Shown: one piece after another, positions 8,746 to 18,844 of the stretch
Layout of the letters: each line of letters opens with the position of its first letter
Position numbering within the stretch: position 1 is the stretch's first letter
Assembly: GCF_000336385.2 (NCBI RefSeq)
Contig: NZ_HG424528.1
Coordinates: 19,734-61,960 of the forward strand
Length of the DNA: 42,227 nucleotides
Direction of reading: 5' to 3'
Source of the DNA: Lysobacter antibioticus HS124
Lineage (GTDB): Bacteria; Pseudomonadota; Gammaproteobacteria; Xanthomonadales; Xanthomonadaceae
Made by a program: the position numbers and the translations under genes
The notes under the pieces: model-generated
Database searches by the model: none
Told to the model about the DNA's origin: nothing
Seen by the model: the letters and a program-made list of their open reading frames with translations, nothing else

Positions 8746-9350
8746 GCGGTTTCCTCCGCGCGCGCGCCGAGCAGACGCTCGACGTAGCGCGCGACCAGAT
8801 CGATTTCCAGATTGACCGCGTCGCCGACCGAGGTCGCGGCGAAGGCGGTGTGGGCGACGGTATGCGGAATCAGCGCGACCTCGAAGCCTTCGGCGTCGAC
8901 TTCGTTGACCGTCAGGCTGACCCCGTCGACGCAGATCGAGCCTTTCTTGGCGATGTAGCGCAGCAGCGCCGCGGGCGCGCGGAAGCGCCAGCGCTGCGCG
9001 CGCGCGTCCTCGTGCACGCCCAGCACCGCACCGACGCCGTCGACGTGGCCGCTGACCATGTGCCCGCCGAGCCGGTCGGTCGGGCGCATCGCCCGTTCCA
9101 GGTTGAGCACGGCGCCGGGACGCAGCGCGCCGAGCGTGGTCAGCGCCAGGGTTTCGGTGGACGCGTCGGCCTCGAACCAATCGCGCTCGAACGCGATCGC
9201 GGTCAGGCACACGCCGTTGACGGCGATGCTCTCGCCGAGCCTGGGTTCGGAGAAATCCAGCGTGCCGGTGGCGATGCGCAGGCGCACGTCGCCGCCGAGA
9301 TCCTGCGTGGCGGCGAGCGAGCCGACGCCTTCGATGATGCCGGTGAACAT
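8742..9350 (-). CDS. ribE: Riboflavin synthase, alpha subunit
   Basis: Catalyses dismutation of two lumazines to riboflavin, the final step. The 202-residue protein starts with the family signature MFTGIIEGVGSL and has the duplicated lumazine-binding barrel: GESIAVNGVCLTAIAF and GHMVSGHVDGVGAV in the first copy, GSICVDGVSLTVNEVD in the second. The start is supported by AGGAGG seven bases upstream. The ATG shares its last base with the stop of a possible 18-codon leader ORF. It is the first full gene after the FMN riboswitch. In other naming schemes this gene is ribC. Confidence 0.97.
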   Translation of the reverse strand: MFTGIIEGVGSLAATQDLGGDVRLRIATGTLDFSEPRLGESIAVNGVCLTAIAFERDWFEADASTETLALTTLGALRPGAVLNLERAMRPTDRLGGHMVSGHVDGVGAVLGVHEDARAQRWRFRAPAALLRYIAKKGSICVDGVSLTVNEVDAEGFEVALIPHTVAHTAFAATSVGDAVNLEIDLVARYVERLLGARAEETA

Positions 9351-9406
9351 CAGCCGGCCTCCTGGCGGGCGGCCGCCGGGCAGGTGTTGCGAACGAACTG
9401 GGTCAT
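9350..9406 (-). CDS. Possible 18-residue leader ORF coupled to ribE
   Basis: An ATG at 9406 opens an 18-codon frame (MTQFVRNTCPAAARQEAG) whose TGA overlaps the ribE ATG as TGATG. It lies wholly between the riboswitch aptamer and ribE. The ribE Shine-Dalgarno AGGAGG falls inside it, so ribosomes translating it would pass over or re-initiate at ribE. Its own ribosome-binding site is weak (GGGA about 12 bases upstream). It may be a chance frame; the exact junction is the only strong argument. Confidence 0.3.
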   Translation of the reverse strand: MTQFVRNTCPAAARQEAG

Positions 9407-9523
9407 GAAACGTTTCCCGCGTGATGTTGAGCGAAAAACGCCTCAAGGCTCGAAGACAACGCACGGGCCGCGGCGCGGCCGCAGCCTCGGGCGCCCGTCC
9501 TTGCGGCGGGCGTCGCGCGTAGC

Positions 9524-9685
9524 CGTCTTCTTTCATCCGGACTGTGACCGTCGGCTCCGGCATCGGACCGGATCTGCTGACCCGCCCGGCCGGGACGTCC
9601 TGGGACGCGCGGCCGGGCAGCGCTCGCGGGCTCGCGCGTCGCCGCGCCTACCGCCGGTGGGGAGTTCCGCCCCGCCCTGAAGACG
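9524..9685 (-). promoter_or_regulatory. FMN riboswitch (RFN element)
   Basis: The minus strand matches the RFN aptamer throughout. Closing helix P1 is CGTCTTC paired with GAAGACG. Inside are GGGCGGGGCGGAACTCCC, ACCGGCGGTA, the GCCCGCGAGC segment, GGTCAGCAGATCCGGT, CCGGAGCCGACGGTCACAG and TCCGGATGAAAGAAGA. FMN binding normally lowers expression of the downstream riboflavin genes by termination or by hiding the ribosome-binding site. Here 173 bases separate the aptamer from ribE. They include a 15-base near-palindrome GGCCGCG-C-CGCGGCC but no clean U-run, so I lean to translational or Rho-linked control. ribD lies upstream and is outside its reach. Confidence 0.97.
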
Positions 9686-9853
9686 TTACCTGTGGGTGCC
9701 GGCGAACCGGCGCGCGCAGTTTAGCACCGGCCGCCCGAGCGTCCGGAGCCGGCCCACCGCCGCGGCCGCGATGCAGCGTTCCGCCGCGGCGCGGCCGGAC
9801 CGGTCGCGGGCCGCCCCGGTGCGGCCTCCGGGCGGCCGCGCCGGCCGCTGGCC

Positions 9854-10633
9854 TCAGCCCGGCTTGCGCCGCAAATGCAGGTGCAGCGGCCATTGGACGG
9901 TGCGCACGTCCTCGGCCGCGCCCCAGGCCGCGCTCAGCGCCGCGCGGTGCAGCGCCACCGGGTCGTCGCCGGTGGCGGCTCGGCAGCGCTCGACAGCCGA
10001 CAGACTGTGCAAATAGCCCAGCCAGCGGCTCAGGCTCCATTCGGCCTCCAGCCACAACGCCGGCGCCGGCAGGGCGGCGAACGGCCAGCGGTAGCCGGCA
10101 TAGCCGTCGCGGACCTCGGCGTTCTCCGTCTGCCAATAGGGACCGATGCGGGCACGGAAGGCCTCGACCGCCTCGACCATGCCCTCCGGCGGCAGGAAAT
10201 CGCCATAGGCCCACACCGCCAGCACCCCGCCGGGCACCAGCACGCGCTCGCATTCGGCGTAGAAACGCTCGCGATCGAACCAGTGCATCGCCTGCGCGAC
10301 CGCGACCAGTTCGACGCTGGCATCGGCCAGCGAGCAGCGCTCCGCCGGCTCGATCGCCAGGCTCACCCGGCCCTCGCCGCGCAATGCCGCCTCGCGCGCC
10401 CAATGGCGCTCGATCTGCGCCGCGCTCGGCTCGGTCGCGTGCACCCGCTCGAACCGCGCGGCCAAGCCTCGGGTGGCCTGGCCGCTGCCGCAGCCCGGCT
10501 CCCACACCCGCACCGCCGTCGCCGGCAGTTGCGCGGCGATGGCGTCGAACATGGCGTCGGGATACTCCGGCCGCGACGCGGCGTAGCTTTGCGCCAGGGC
10601 GGAGAAATGGTCCTTGAAGGGATTCGAGCTCAT
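9854..10633 (-). CDS. Class I SAM-dependent methyltransferase
   Basis: A 259-residue protein of the Methyltransf_11 type. Motif I is VRVWEPGCGSGQATRGLA (about residues 41-58), followed by an acidic residue at the end of the next strand (VHATEPS), and then VELVAVAQAMHWFDRERF and VLVPGGVLAVWAYGDF, a pattern seen in trans-aconitate-methyltransferase-like proteins. The substrate is unknown. The gene sits between ribD and the FMN riboswitch and is read in the same direction; nothing links it functionally to flavin synthesis. Start chosen at the ATG just before NPFKDHFSALAQSYAASRP, which is where such proteins begin. Confidence 0.85.
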   Translation of the reverse strand: MSSNPFKDHFSALAQSYAASRPEYPDAMFDAIAAQLPATAVRVWEPGCGSGQATRGLAARFERVHATEPSAAQIERHWAREAALRGEGRVSLAIEPAERCSLADASVELVAVAQAMHWFDRERFYAECERVLVPGGVLAVWAYGDFLPPEGMVEAVEAFRARIGPYWQTENAEVRDGYAGYRWPFAALPAPALWLEAEWSLSRWLGYLHSLSAVERCRAATGDDPVALHRAALSAAWGAAEDVRTVQWPLHLHLRRKPG

Positions 10634-10707
10634 GAGGCAGGCCCAACGGTCAGGAGGCAAGAGTCGGCGACGCTTCGGGCGGGCTCCTGACGCCGGCCCG
10701 CCGACGT

Positions 10708-11802
10708 CTAGGGTTTGGGCCGCAGCAGCACCCGCATATCCCCGCCCAGCTGGCGCACATCGACCAGCTCCAGCTTGCGTTTGTCCGCCATCGCCTCGAT
10801 GCCGAGGCCGTCGAACAGCGGCCGCGCGCGTTCGCCGAGCAGCACCGGGGCCATGTAGAGCAGCACTTCGTCGACCCAGCCGCCGGCCAGGAAGGCGCCG
10901 GCCAGGGTCGCGCCGGCTTCGAGCTGGATTTCGTTGACGCCGCGAGCGGCGAGCAGCTTGAGCACCGCTTCCAGGTCCATCAGGCCTTCGCGCACCGGCA
11001 CCGCGGCGTGTTCGGCGGCGAAGCCGCGCGGCAGCTTGGCGTCGGGCGCGTGCAGGTACAGGGTCGGCGCCTCGCCGCCGCGCACGCGGCCGCGGGCGAT
11101 CGTGGCCAGGCCCGGGTCGAGCACCACCCGCAGCGGCGCCACGAACGGCGTGTCGTCGCCCAGGCGCACGGTCAGCTCGGGGTCGTCGGCGAGCACGGTT
11201 CCGGCACCGGTCACGATCGCGCCGCAACGCGCCCGCCAGCGCTGCACGTCCAGGCGCGAGGCCGGGCCGCTGATCCATTTCGATTCGCCGCTGGCCAAGG
11301 CGCTGCGGCCGTCGAGGCTGGTCGCCAGCTTGACCCGCAGCCACGGCCGGCCACGCTCGATCCGCGACAGGAAACCGCGGTTGAGCGTGCGCGCCTGCGC
11401 TTCCATCAGGCCGCTGGCGACCTCGATGCCGGCCGCCTGCAAGCGGGCGAAACCGGCGCCGTCGACCTGCGGGAACGGGTCGCGCATCGCCGCGATCACC
11501 CGTCCCACGCCGGCCTCGATCAAGGCCTCGCTGCAGGGCCCGGTGCGGCCGGTATGGGCGCAGGGCTCCAGGGTCACGTAGGCGGTGGCGCCGCGCGCGC
11601 GATCGCCGGCGGCGCGCAGCGCGAGCACCTCGGCATGCGGCTCGCCGGCGCGCTGGTGCCAGCCCTCGCCGACGACCTCTTCGCCGTGCGCCAGCACGCA
11701 GCCGACCATGGGATTGGGCTTGGTGGTGTAGGCACCCTGCTCGGCCAGGCGCAACGCGCGGGCCATCAGGGCGTGATCGATAGCGCTGAAGGAGGCGGTC
11801 AT
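10708..11802 (-). CDS. ribD: Bifunctional diaminohydroxyphosphoribosylaminopyrimidine deaminase / 5-amino-6-(5-phosphoribosylamino)uracil reductase RibD
   Basis: RibD carries out the second and third steps of riboflavin synthesis. The N-terminal cytidine-deaminase-like zinc domain shows HAEVLALRAAG (His and Glu) and EPCAHTGRTGPC (two Cys). The C-terminal reductase domain starts near residue 150 with LRVKLATSLDGRSAL and includes WISGPASRLDVQRWRA and VTGAGTVLADDPELTVR. Total 364 residues, normal. A longer frame upstream lacks homology and was not used. It lies 74 bases upstream of the methyltransferase gene and 182 bases after nrdR. It precedes the FMN riboswitch, so it must be controlled separately from ribE-ribBA-ribH. 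Confidence 0.96.
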   Translation of the reverse strand: MTASFSAIDHALMARALRLAEQGAYTTKPNPMVGCVLAHGEEVVGEGWHQRAGEPHAEVLALRAAGDRARGATAYVTLEPCAHTGRTGPCSEALIEAGVGRVIAAMRDPFPQVDGAGFARLQAAGIEVASGLMEAQARTLNRGFLSRIERGRPWLRVKLATSLDGRSALASGESKWISGPASRLDVQRWRARCGAIVTGAGTVLADDPELTVRLGDDTPFVAPLRVVLDPGLATIARGRVRGGEAPTLYLHAPDAKLPRGFAAEHAAVPVREGLMDLEAVLKLLAARGVNEIQLEAGATLAGAFLAGGWVDEVLLYMAPVLLGERARPLFDGLGIEAMADKRKLELVDVRQLGGDMRVLLRPKP

Positions 11803-11984
11803 CGGCTCATTCTGGGCCCGACGCGCGCGAATAGCGACCGCGTCCGCATCGCTGGGCGTCATCGCGCCGGCCGTGACAGCGCCGATCGGGATCGCGGCGA
11901 TGGCCCGCGTGACGGCGCAGCGGCGCGGCCGCCGCACGAGCGGCGGGCGCCGGCGGTTCTCGCCGGAAGCGAACGGCCGCAGAT

Positions 11985-12503
11985 TCAGCGCTTGCGGTTG
12001 CGCTCGTGCGCGGGTTCCTCGCCGAGCAGCGGCAGTTGCCCGTCGCCGGGCGCGTCGCGTTCGAGCCGATCGAGTTCTTCGCGGAAATCGGCCACGTCCT
12101 CGAAGGCGCGATAGACCGAGGCGAAACGCACGTAGCCGACGTGGTCGAGCTTGCGCAGCTCGTCCATGACGAAATCGCCGACCCGCCGCGAAGCCAGCTC
12201 GCGCTCGGCGGTCATGCGCAGGCGGTGCACCACCGCGCGCACCGCGGCCTCGACCTGCTCTTCCGAGACCGGCCGCTTGTGCAGCGCGCGGTCCATGCTC
12301 AGACGCAGCTTGCGCGCGTCGAACGGCTCGCGGCGGCCGTCGCCCTTGATGATCATCGGCAGCTTGAGCTCGATGGTCTCCAGCGTCGAAAACCGTTCGC
12401 CGCAGGCCTCGCAGACGCGCCGGCGCCGGATCGTGGCGCCGTCGTCGGACACCCGCGAATCGATCACGCGGGTGTCCTGGTGCTGGCAGAAGGGGCAATG
12501 CAT
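11985..12503 (-). CDS. nrdR: Transcriptional repressor NrdR
   Basis: NrdR represses ribonucleotide reductase genes by binding NrdR boxes when its ATP-cone domain is loaded with dATP. The 172-residue sequence has the zinc ribbon CPFC...CEAC (Cys3, Cys6, Cys31 and Cys34) with [18 protein letters not shown], and an ATP-cone starting [19 protein letters not shown]-terminal 20 residues are a polar tail. The ATG lies only seven bases from the edge of a GGGATTC-type repeat element that forms its 5' leader, and no Shine-Dalgarno sequence is visible. The glyA-nrdR order is conserved in Xanthomonadaceae, as I recall. Confidence 0.96.
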   Translation of the reverse strand: MHCPFCQHQDTRVIDSRVSDDGATIRRRRVCEACGERFSTLETIELKLPMIIKGDGRREPFDARKLRLSMDRALHKRPVSEEQVEAAVRAVVHRLRMTAERELASRRVGDFVMDELRKLDHVGYVRFASVYRAFEDVADFREELDRLERDAPGDGQLPLLGEEPAHERNRKR

Positions 12504-12510
12504 GGGAAGC

Positions 12511-12633
12511 CGGGATTTGGGATTCGGGAATCGGGATTCGGAAAGTCAAAAGCGCTTGCGGCGGATGCCAGCATAGTGCCAAGCCGCCGCGAATGCGCTC
12601 TCCATCCCCGAATCCCTACTCCCGAATCCCGGC
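12511..12633. repeat. Palindromic GGGATTC-heptamer element filling the glyA-nrdR gap
   Basis: The left arm (12512-12541) is a run of GGGATTT/GGGATTC/GGGAATC heptamers. The right arm (12605-12632) is the inverted complement, CCCCGAATCCC and CCCGAATCCC. About 63 bases of non-repeat DNA lie between, including GCGCTTGCGGCGGATGCC. The element occupies nearly all of the 132-base intergenic space, ending 3 bases from the glyA stop and 7 bases from the nrdR start. Read as RNA the arms can fold into a long imperfect hairpin, so it might terminate or stabilise the glyA transcript. Confidence 0.85.
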
Positions 12634-12635
12634 GC

Positions 12636-13889
12636 TTAGCCGTACACCGGGAACTGCGCGCACTGCTTGGTGACGTTCTCGCGCACGCCGGCGATGACCT
12701 TGGCGTCCTTGGGATGGTCCAGCACGTCGCAGATCCACTCGGCCAGGGCCACGCAGTCGGCTTCCTTGTAGCCGCGGGTGGTCACCGCCGGGGTGCCGAT
12801 GCGCAGGCCGGAGGTCACGAACGGCTTCTGCGGGTCGTTCGGGACGGCGTTCTTGTTGACCGTGATATGGGCCTGGCCGAGCGCGGCTTCGGCGTCCTTG
12901 CCGGTGATGCCCTTGCCGATCATGTCGACCAGCATCAGGTGGTTCTCGGTGCCGCCGGAGACGATCTTGTAGCCGCGATTGATGATCGTCTTGGCCATGG
13001 CCTGGGCGTTCTTGACCACCTGTTCCTGGTAGGCCTTGAACTCCGGGTCCAGCGCTTCCTTGAACGCCACCGCCTTGGCCGCGATCACGTGCATCAGCGG
13101 ACCGCCCTGGATGCCCGGGAAGACGATGCTCTGCAGCTTCTTGGTCAGGTCCTCGTCGGCGCCCTTGGCCAGGATGATGCCGCCGCGCGGGCCGCGCAGG
13201 GTCTTGTGGGTGGTCGAGGTGACCACATGGGCGTGCGGCAGCGGGTTCGGGTAGACGCCGGCGGCGACCAGGCCGGCGACATGGGCCATGTCGACGAACA
13301 GGTAGGCGCCGATTTTGTCGGCGATGGCGCGGAAGCGCGCCCAGTCGATCTTCTGCGAGTAGGCGCTGAAGCCGGCCACGACCATCTTCGGCTTGTGTTC
13401 CAGGGCCAGCTTCTCGACTTCGTCGTAGTCGATCAGGCCCTGGGCGTCGACGCCGTACTGCACGGCGTTGAACAGCTTGCCGGAGGCGTTGACCTTGGCG
13501 CCGTGGGTCAGGTGGCCGCCGTGGGCCAGGGACATGCCGAGGATGGTGTCGCCGGGGTTGAGCAGGGCGAAATACACCGCCTGGTTGGCCTGCGAGCCCG
13601 AATGCGGCTGCACGTTGGCGTAGTCGGCTCCGAACAGCTGCTTGACCCGGTCGATCGCCAGCTGCTCGGCGATGTCGACGTATTCGCAGCCGCCGTAGTA
13701 GCGCTTGCCCGGGTAACCCTCGGCGTACTTGTTGGTCAGCACGCTGCCCTGGGCCTCCAGCACGCGCGGGCTGGCGTAGTTTTCCGAGGCGATCAGTTCG
13801 ACGTGGTCTTCCTGGCGGCGGGCCTCGGCCGCAATGGCCTGGGCGAGCTCGTCGTCGAATCCGGCAATACGGGTGTGGCTGGGGAACAT
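12636..13889 (-). CDS. glyA: Serine hydroxymethyltransferase
   Basis: GlyA interconverts serine and glycine with tetrahydrofolate, feeding one-carbon units to purines, thymidylate and methionine. At 417 residues it equals the E. coli enzyme. Visible motifs are [38 protein letters not shown], the substrate loop [18 protein letters not shown], and the PLP site [16 protein letters not shown] with the Schiff-base lysine. The ATG is supported by GAGG six bases upstream and by the conserved N terminus [19 protein letters not shown]. Upstream it diverges from the LpxO-like gene across 166 bases. Confidence 0.98.
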   Translation of the reverse strand: MFPSHTRIAGFDDELAQAIAAEARRQEDHVELIASENYASPRVLEAQGSVLTNKYAEGYPGKRYYGGCEYVDIAEQLAIDRVKQLFGADYANVQPHSGSQANQAVYFALLNPGDTILGMSLAHGGHLTHGAKVNASGKLFNAVQYGVDAQGLIDYDEVEKLALEHKPKMVVAGFSAYSQKIDWARFRAIADKIGAYLFVDMAHVAGLVAAGVYPNPLPHAHVVTSTTHKTLRGPRGGIILAKGADEDLTKKLQSIVFPGIQGGPLMHVIAAKAVAFKEALDPEFKAYQEQVVKNAQAMAKTIINRGYKIVSGGTENHLMLVDMIGKGITGKDAEAALGQAHITVNKNAVPNDPQKPFVTSGLRIGTPAVTTRGYKEADCVALAEWICDVLDHPKDAKVIAGVRENVTKQCAQFPVYG

Positions 13890-14055
13890 TCGCGGCCTCG
13901 GAAAGAAGTACGGACGGGAGGGGGAGGTACGCCGCGTCAGGCCGGGCCCGCGTGGCAGGGGGCGGGCTTGACGTAAGACTTGAAATGTTAGCCTAGGGGC
14001 GTATGGCGGCCAACCGCCAAAGCGGGGCTGCCGCGGCGCCCCGACCCGGCGGACA

Positions 14056-15027
14056 ATGCGCCGACCTCCCCTCCCCAAGGCCCGCCCTCCCCGGCCGGCC
14101 CGCTCGATCTTGGATGCCCCGACCGTGAAATGGGTCTTCGTCTTCGCGTTCCTCGCCAGCGCCGTGTACGTGCATTTCCGCGGCCGGGTCCGGCACCGGC
14201 TCGGCCGCCAGTTGCTCGACCATTCGACCTTCATGGCGCCGATCAACGTGCTGATGTACGCCTGCTCGCGGGTGCCGACCACCGCCTTCCTGAACCCGGA
14301 CCAGCACTTCCCCGAGCTGGAGCCGCTGCGCGCGCGCTGGCGCGAGATCCGCGCCGAGGCCCTGCACCTGCGCGAGCTGCAGCAGATCAAGGCCGCCGAC
14401 GGCTACAACGATGTCGGCTTCAACTCGTTCTTCCGCCGCGGCTGGAAGCGCTTCTACCTGAAGTGGTACGACGACGCCCATCCCTCGGCGGCCGAGCTGT
14501 GCCCGGTCACCACCCAGTTGCTGCGCGAGATCCCCGGGGTCAAGGCGGCGATGTTCACCGAGCTGCCGCCGGGCGGCGAGCTGCGCCCGCACCGCGACCC
14601 TTACGCGGGCTCGCTGCGCCTGCATCTGGGCCTGGACACGCCCAACGACGACGCCTGCTTCATCGACGTCGACGGCCAGCGCTACAGCTGGCGCGACGGC
14701 GAGTGGACCATGTTCGACGAAACCTATATCCACTGGGCCCAGAACGGCTCCAGCCAGAACCGGATCATCCTGTTCTGCGACATCGAACGGCCGATGCGCT
14801 GGGCCTGGGCGCGCGGGCTGAACCGCTTCATCGCCCAGCGCCTGATCGCCGCCGGCGCCTCGCCCAACCAGGAAGGCGACAAGACCGGCGCGATCAACAA
14901 GCTGTTCAAGTACTTCTACGCGGTGCGGCTGAAGACCAAGGCGCTCAAGGAGCGCAGCAAGGGCTCCTACTACGCGATCAAGTACCTGGCGGTGCTGGCG
15001 GTGGTGGCCCTGATCGTCTGGTGGTGA
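14056..15027 (+). CDS. LpxO-like aspartyl/asparaginyl beta-hydroxylase family protein
   Basis: A membrane-anchored Fe(II)/2-oxoglutarate dioxygenase of the AspH/LpxO family; LpxO adds a 2-hydroxyl to a secondary acyl chain of lipid A. The protein has an N-terminal membrane helix ([16 protein letters not shown]), the HxD iron motif in [18 protein letters not shown], the distal His in [10 protein letters not shown] with the 2-oxoglutarate Arg nearby (SSQNRIIL), and a C-terminal hydrophobic helix ([14 protein letters not shown]). Length 323 from this ATG; a TTG at 14110 would give 305 residues starting right before the helix and closer to Salmonella LpxO (302). A role in lipid A modification is inferred from family only. 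Confidence 0.85.
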   Translation: MRRPPLPKARPPRPARSILDAPTVKWVFVFAFLASAVYVHFRGRVRHRLGRQLLDHSTFMAPINVLMYACSRVPTTAFLNPDQHFPELEPLRARWREIRAEALHLRELQQIKAADGYNDVGFNSFFRRGWKRFYLKWYDDAHPSAAELCPVTTQLLREIPGVKAAMFTELPPGGELRPHRDPYAGSLRLHLGLDTPNDDACFIDVDGQRYSWRDGEWTMFDETYIHWAQNGSSQNRIILFCDIERPMRWAWARGLNRFIAQRLIAAGASPNQEGDKTGAINKLFKYFYAVRLKTKALKERSKGSYYAIKYLAVLAVVALIVWW

Positions 15028-15099
15028 GCCGCCGCACGGCGCGACCGCCGATGCGCCGGCCTGGAAACGTCGCTGGGACGCAGCTTGGCGCTGAAGCTT

Positions 15100-15117
15100 G
15101 CGCAGGCCGGCCTGCGC
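15100..15117. repeat. 18-bp perfect palindrome between the LpxO-like gene and ettA
   Basis: GCGCAGGCCGGCCTGCGC reads the same on both strands. It is 73 bases past the LpxO-like stop. It could be a terminator stem without a U-run, or an operator. The rest of 15028-15335 holds a possible ettA promoter and otherwise nothing I recognise. Confidence 0.5.
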
Positions 15118-15227
15118 AGGCGCGACGGCCGGCAAGGCATTAACGGATCCAACGGCCGGCCCGGGCTTGCGCCGCCCGCCCCTGCGGCCCGGCGCCCGCA
15201 GGTTCACCTGCCCGCAAGGCCCCGCGC

Positions 15228-15256
15228 TGGAACCCGCCCCCCGGCTGCGGGATAAT
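15228..15256 (+). promoter_or_regulatory. Possible ettA promoter
   Basis: GATAAT at 15251 matches the -10 consensus at five of six positions, with TGGAAC 17 bases upstream as a poor -35 (three of six). In this GC-rich background an AT-rich hexamer 80 bases before the start codon stands out. Confidence 0.35.
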
Positions 15257-15335
15257 CGGCTATTCGCAACGCCCCCCGCCCCGCCTTCCGGCCGTTCCGG
15301 CCGGGCTCGGCGCGCGCCTCTGCTTCGGAGTCTGC

Positions 15336-16997
<1,662 letters not shown>

Positions 16998-17201
16998 GCC
17001 GCAGCCCGCCGCGCGAGCGGCCGCCGCGATGCGAACGCGACGGGACCGGCGACGGTCCCGTCGCGCTATCCGGCGCGGACTCGCGCAACGGGCATCGGTC
17101 GCATTGCCGGCGCGACCGGCCGCCGGCCAGCGCAGCGCCGCGGTTTTCCCGCGCCGCCGCCGGCGTTACCCTGCACCGAGCACCGCCTCACGGATTCCGC
17201 C

Positions 17202-17939
17202 ATGACCGTACTGCACGCATTCGAACTCGAAGGCCTGCGCCGCGCAGGCTCGCTGGTCGCCTCGATCCTGGCGGCCATGCGCGAGGCCGCCGTGCCCGGC
17301 GCGGTATCGCGCGATCTCGACGCGATCGGCGCGGCGATGCTGCGCGAGGCCGGCGCGCGATCGGCGCCGCAGCTGACCTACGATTTTCCCGGCGCCACCT
17401 GCATCAGCATCAACCAGGTCGCCGCGCACGGCATTCCCGACCTCAGCGTGCTGCGCGAGGGCGACCTGGTGAACATCGACGTCTCCGCCGAACTGGACGG
17501 CTATTTCGCCGACACCGGCGGCAGCTTCGTGGTCGGCCAGGCCAGCGCCGCGCAGCAGAAGCTGCTCGATGCCACCCGCGAGGCGCGCGACGCCGCGATC
17601 GCGCAGTTGCGCGCCGGCCAGCCGATCAACAGCATCGGCCGCACGGTCGAATCGGTCGCGGCCCGGCGCGGTTTCAAGGTGATCCGCAACCTCGGCAGCC
17701 ACGGCGTCGGCCGCGCCTTGCACGAAGCGCCGGGCAACATCCCCGGCTACTACGATCCGCGCGACACCCGCCGCCTGCACGAGGGCATGGTGATTACGAT
17801 CGAACCGTTCCTGGCCACCCACACCACCCGCACCGAAGAAGGCGAAGACGGCTGGTCGATGCTGTGCCGGCGCGGCTTCGCCGCGCAATTCGAGCACACC
17901 GTGGTGGTGACTTCGGGCGAACCGATCGTGGTGACTTGA
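17202..17939 (+). CDS. map: Methionine aminopeptidase, type I
   Basis: Removes N-terminal methionine from new proteins. The 245-residue enzyme has the five metal ligands of the pita-bread fold: Asp in VNIDVSAELDGYF and in FADTGGSF, His in LGSHGVGRALHE, Glu in VITIEPFL, and Glu in AQFEHTVVV. No N-terminal zinc-finger extension. It is monocistronic or paired with pyrF, from which it is separated by a heptamer-repeat element. The 204 bases before it (16998-17201) show nothing I can name. This genus may have more than one map gene; this copy is not next to rpsB. Confidence 0.93.
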   Translation: MTVLHAFELEGLRRAGSLVASILAAMREAAVPGAVSRDLDAIGAAMLREAGARSAPQLTYDFPGATCISINQVAAHGIPDLSVLREGDLVNIDVSAELDGYFADTGGSFVVGQASAAQQKLLDATREARDAAIAQLRAGQPINSIGRTVESVAARRGFKVIRNLGSHGVGRALHEAPGNIPGYYDPRDTRRLHEGMVITIEPFLATHTTRTEEGEDGWSMLCRRGFAAQFEHTVVVTSGEPIVVT

Positions 17940-17941
17940 AG

Positions 17942-17978
17942 GCCGGGATGGGGATTCGGGATTCGGGATTCGGAAAAG
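17942..17978. repeat. Single-arm GGGATTC-heptamer element after map
   Basis: Begins within a few bases of the map stop with GGCCGGGATGGGGATTCGGG and continues with two more GGGATTC units to about 17973. Its outer boundary (GGCCGGGAT) matches the nrdR-side and gspF-side boundaries of the other elements (CCGGGATT). No complementary right arm is present before pyrF, so this is a half element. Confidence 0.8.
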
Positions 17979-18031
17979 CCGGGGCCGGGTTTTCGTTGTT
18001 TGAACTTGCATTGGAATAGGACTTGATCGCC

Positions 18032-18844
18032 ATGAACTTCATGCAGACGTTGCGCAACCGCTGGCAGCAGGCCGGCACCCTGGTCTGCGTGGGGCTGGAC
18101 CCGGAGCCGACGCGGTTTCCGGCGCGTTTCGCCGGCGACGCCGATGCGGTGTTCGCCTTCAACCGCGACATCGTCGACGCCACCGCCGAATACGCCTGCG
18201 CGTTCAAGCCGCAGATCGCCCACTTCGCCGCGCTCGGCGCCGAAGCGGCGCTGAACCGGCTGATCGAACACATCCACGCCGCGCATCCGGGCATTCCGGT
18301 GATCCTGGACAGCAAGCGCGGCGACATCGGCAGCACCGCACAGCATTACGCCGCCGAGGCCTTCGACCGGTACCGCGCCGATGCGGTCACCGCCAACCCG
18401 TATCTCGGGCGCGATTCGGTGCAGCCCTTCCTCGACCGCGCCGAGCGCGGCGTGGTGGTGCTGTGCCGCACCTCCAACCCCGGCGCCGGCGATCTGCAGG
18501 ATCTGATCGTCGACGGACGCCCGCTGTACCAGCGCGTCGCCGAGAAGGTCGCGCGCGAGTGGAACGGGCACGGAAATTGCGCGCTGGTGGTCGGCGCGAC
18601 CTGGCCGGCGCAGTTGCGCGAAGTGCGCGCGATCGTCGGCGAGATGCCGTTCCTGGTGCCCGGCGTCGGCGCCCAGGGCGGCGACGTCGAAGCGGTGGTG
18701 AGCAACGCCAAGACCGCCGACGGCAGCGGCCTGATGGTCAGCAGCTCGCGTGCGATCCTGTACGCCTCTTCCGGCGACGACTACGCGGCCGCCGCCGCGG
18801 CCGCTGCGCGCGAGCTGCGCGATCAGATCAACCGCTATCGCTGA
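18032..18844 (+). CDS. pyrF: Orotidine-5'-phosphate decarboxylase
   Basis: Final step of de novo UMP synthesis. The 270-residue length and the motif VILDSKRGDIGSTAQHYA, which carries the catalytic Asp-x-Lys-x-x-Asp array, place it in the longer PyrF class of about 270-280 residues. Other family pieces are TLVCVGLDPEP, CAFKPQIAHFAALG, and the phosphate-binding FLVPGVGAQGGDVE. I chose the ATG at 18032 over an in-frame TTG nine bases upstream because AGGA lies at a workable distance. The last 17 bases overlap the end of the convergent YtpQ-like gene. Confidence 0.95.
   Translation: MNFMQTLRNRWQQAGTLVCVGLDPEPTRFPARFAGDADAVFAFNRDIVDATAEYACAFKPQIAHFAALGAEAALNRLIEHIHAAHPGIPVILDSKRGDIGSTAQHYAAEAFDRYRADAVTANPYLGRDSVQPFLDRAERGVVVLCRTSNPGAGDLQDLIVDGRPLYQRVAEKVAREWNGHGNCALVVGATWPAQLREVRAIVGEMPFLVPGVGAQGGDVEAVVSNAKTADGSGLMVSSSRAILYASSGDDYAAAAAAAARELRDQINRYR

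Noticed and set aside
11803-12582. A 624-residue RibD with a long N-terminal extension
   Set aside because: The added part runs antisense-like through nrdR coding DNA in another frame and has no homology; RibD starts normally at 11802.
13968-13990. TTGACG with a nearby AT-rich stretch as a promoter for the LpxO-like gene
   Set aside because: No -10-like hexamer lies at 16-18 bases, so the match is probably chance.
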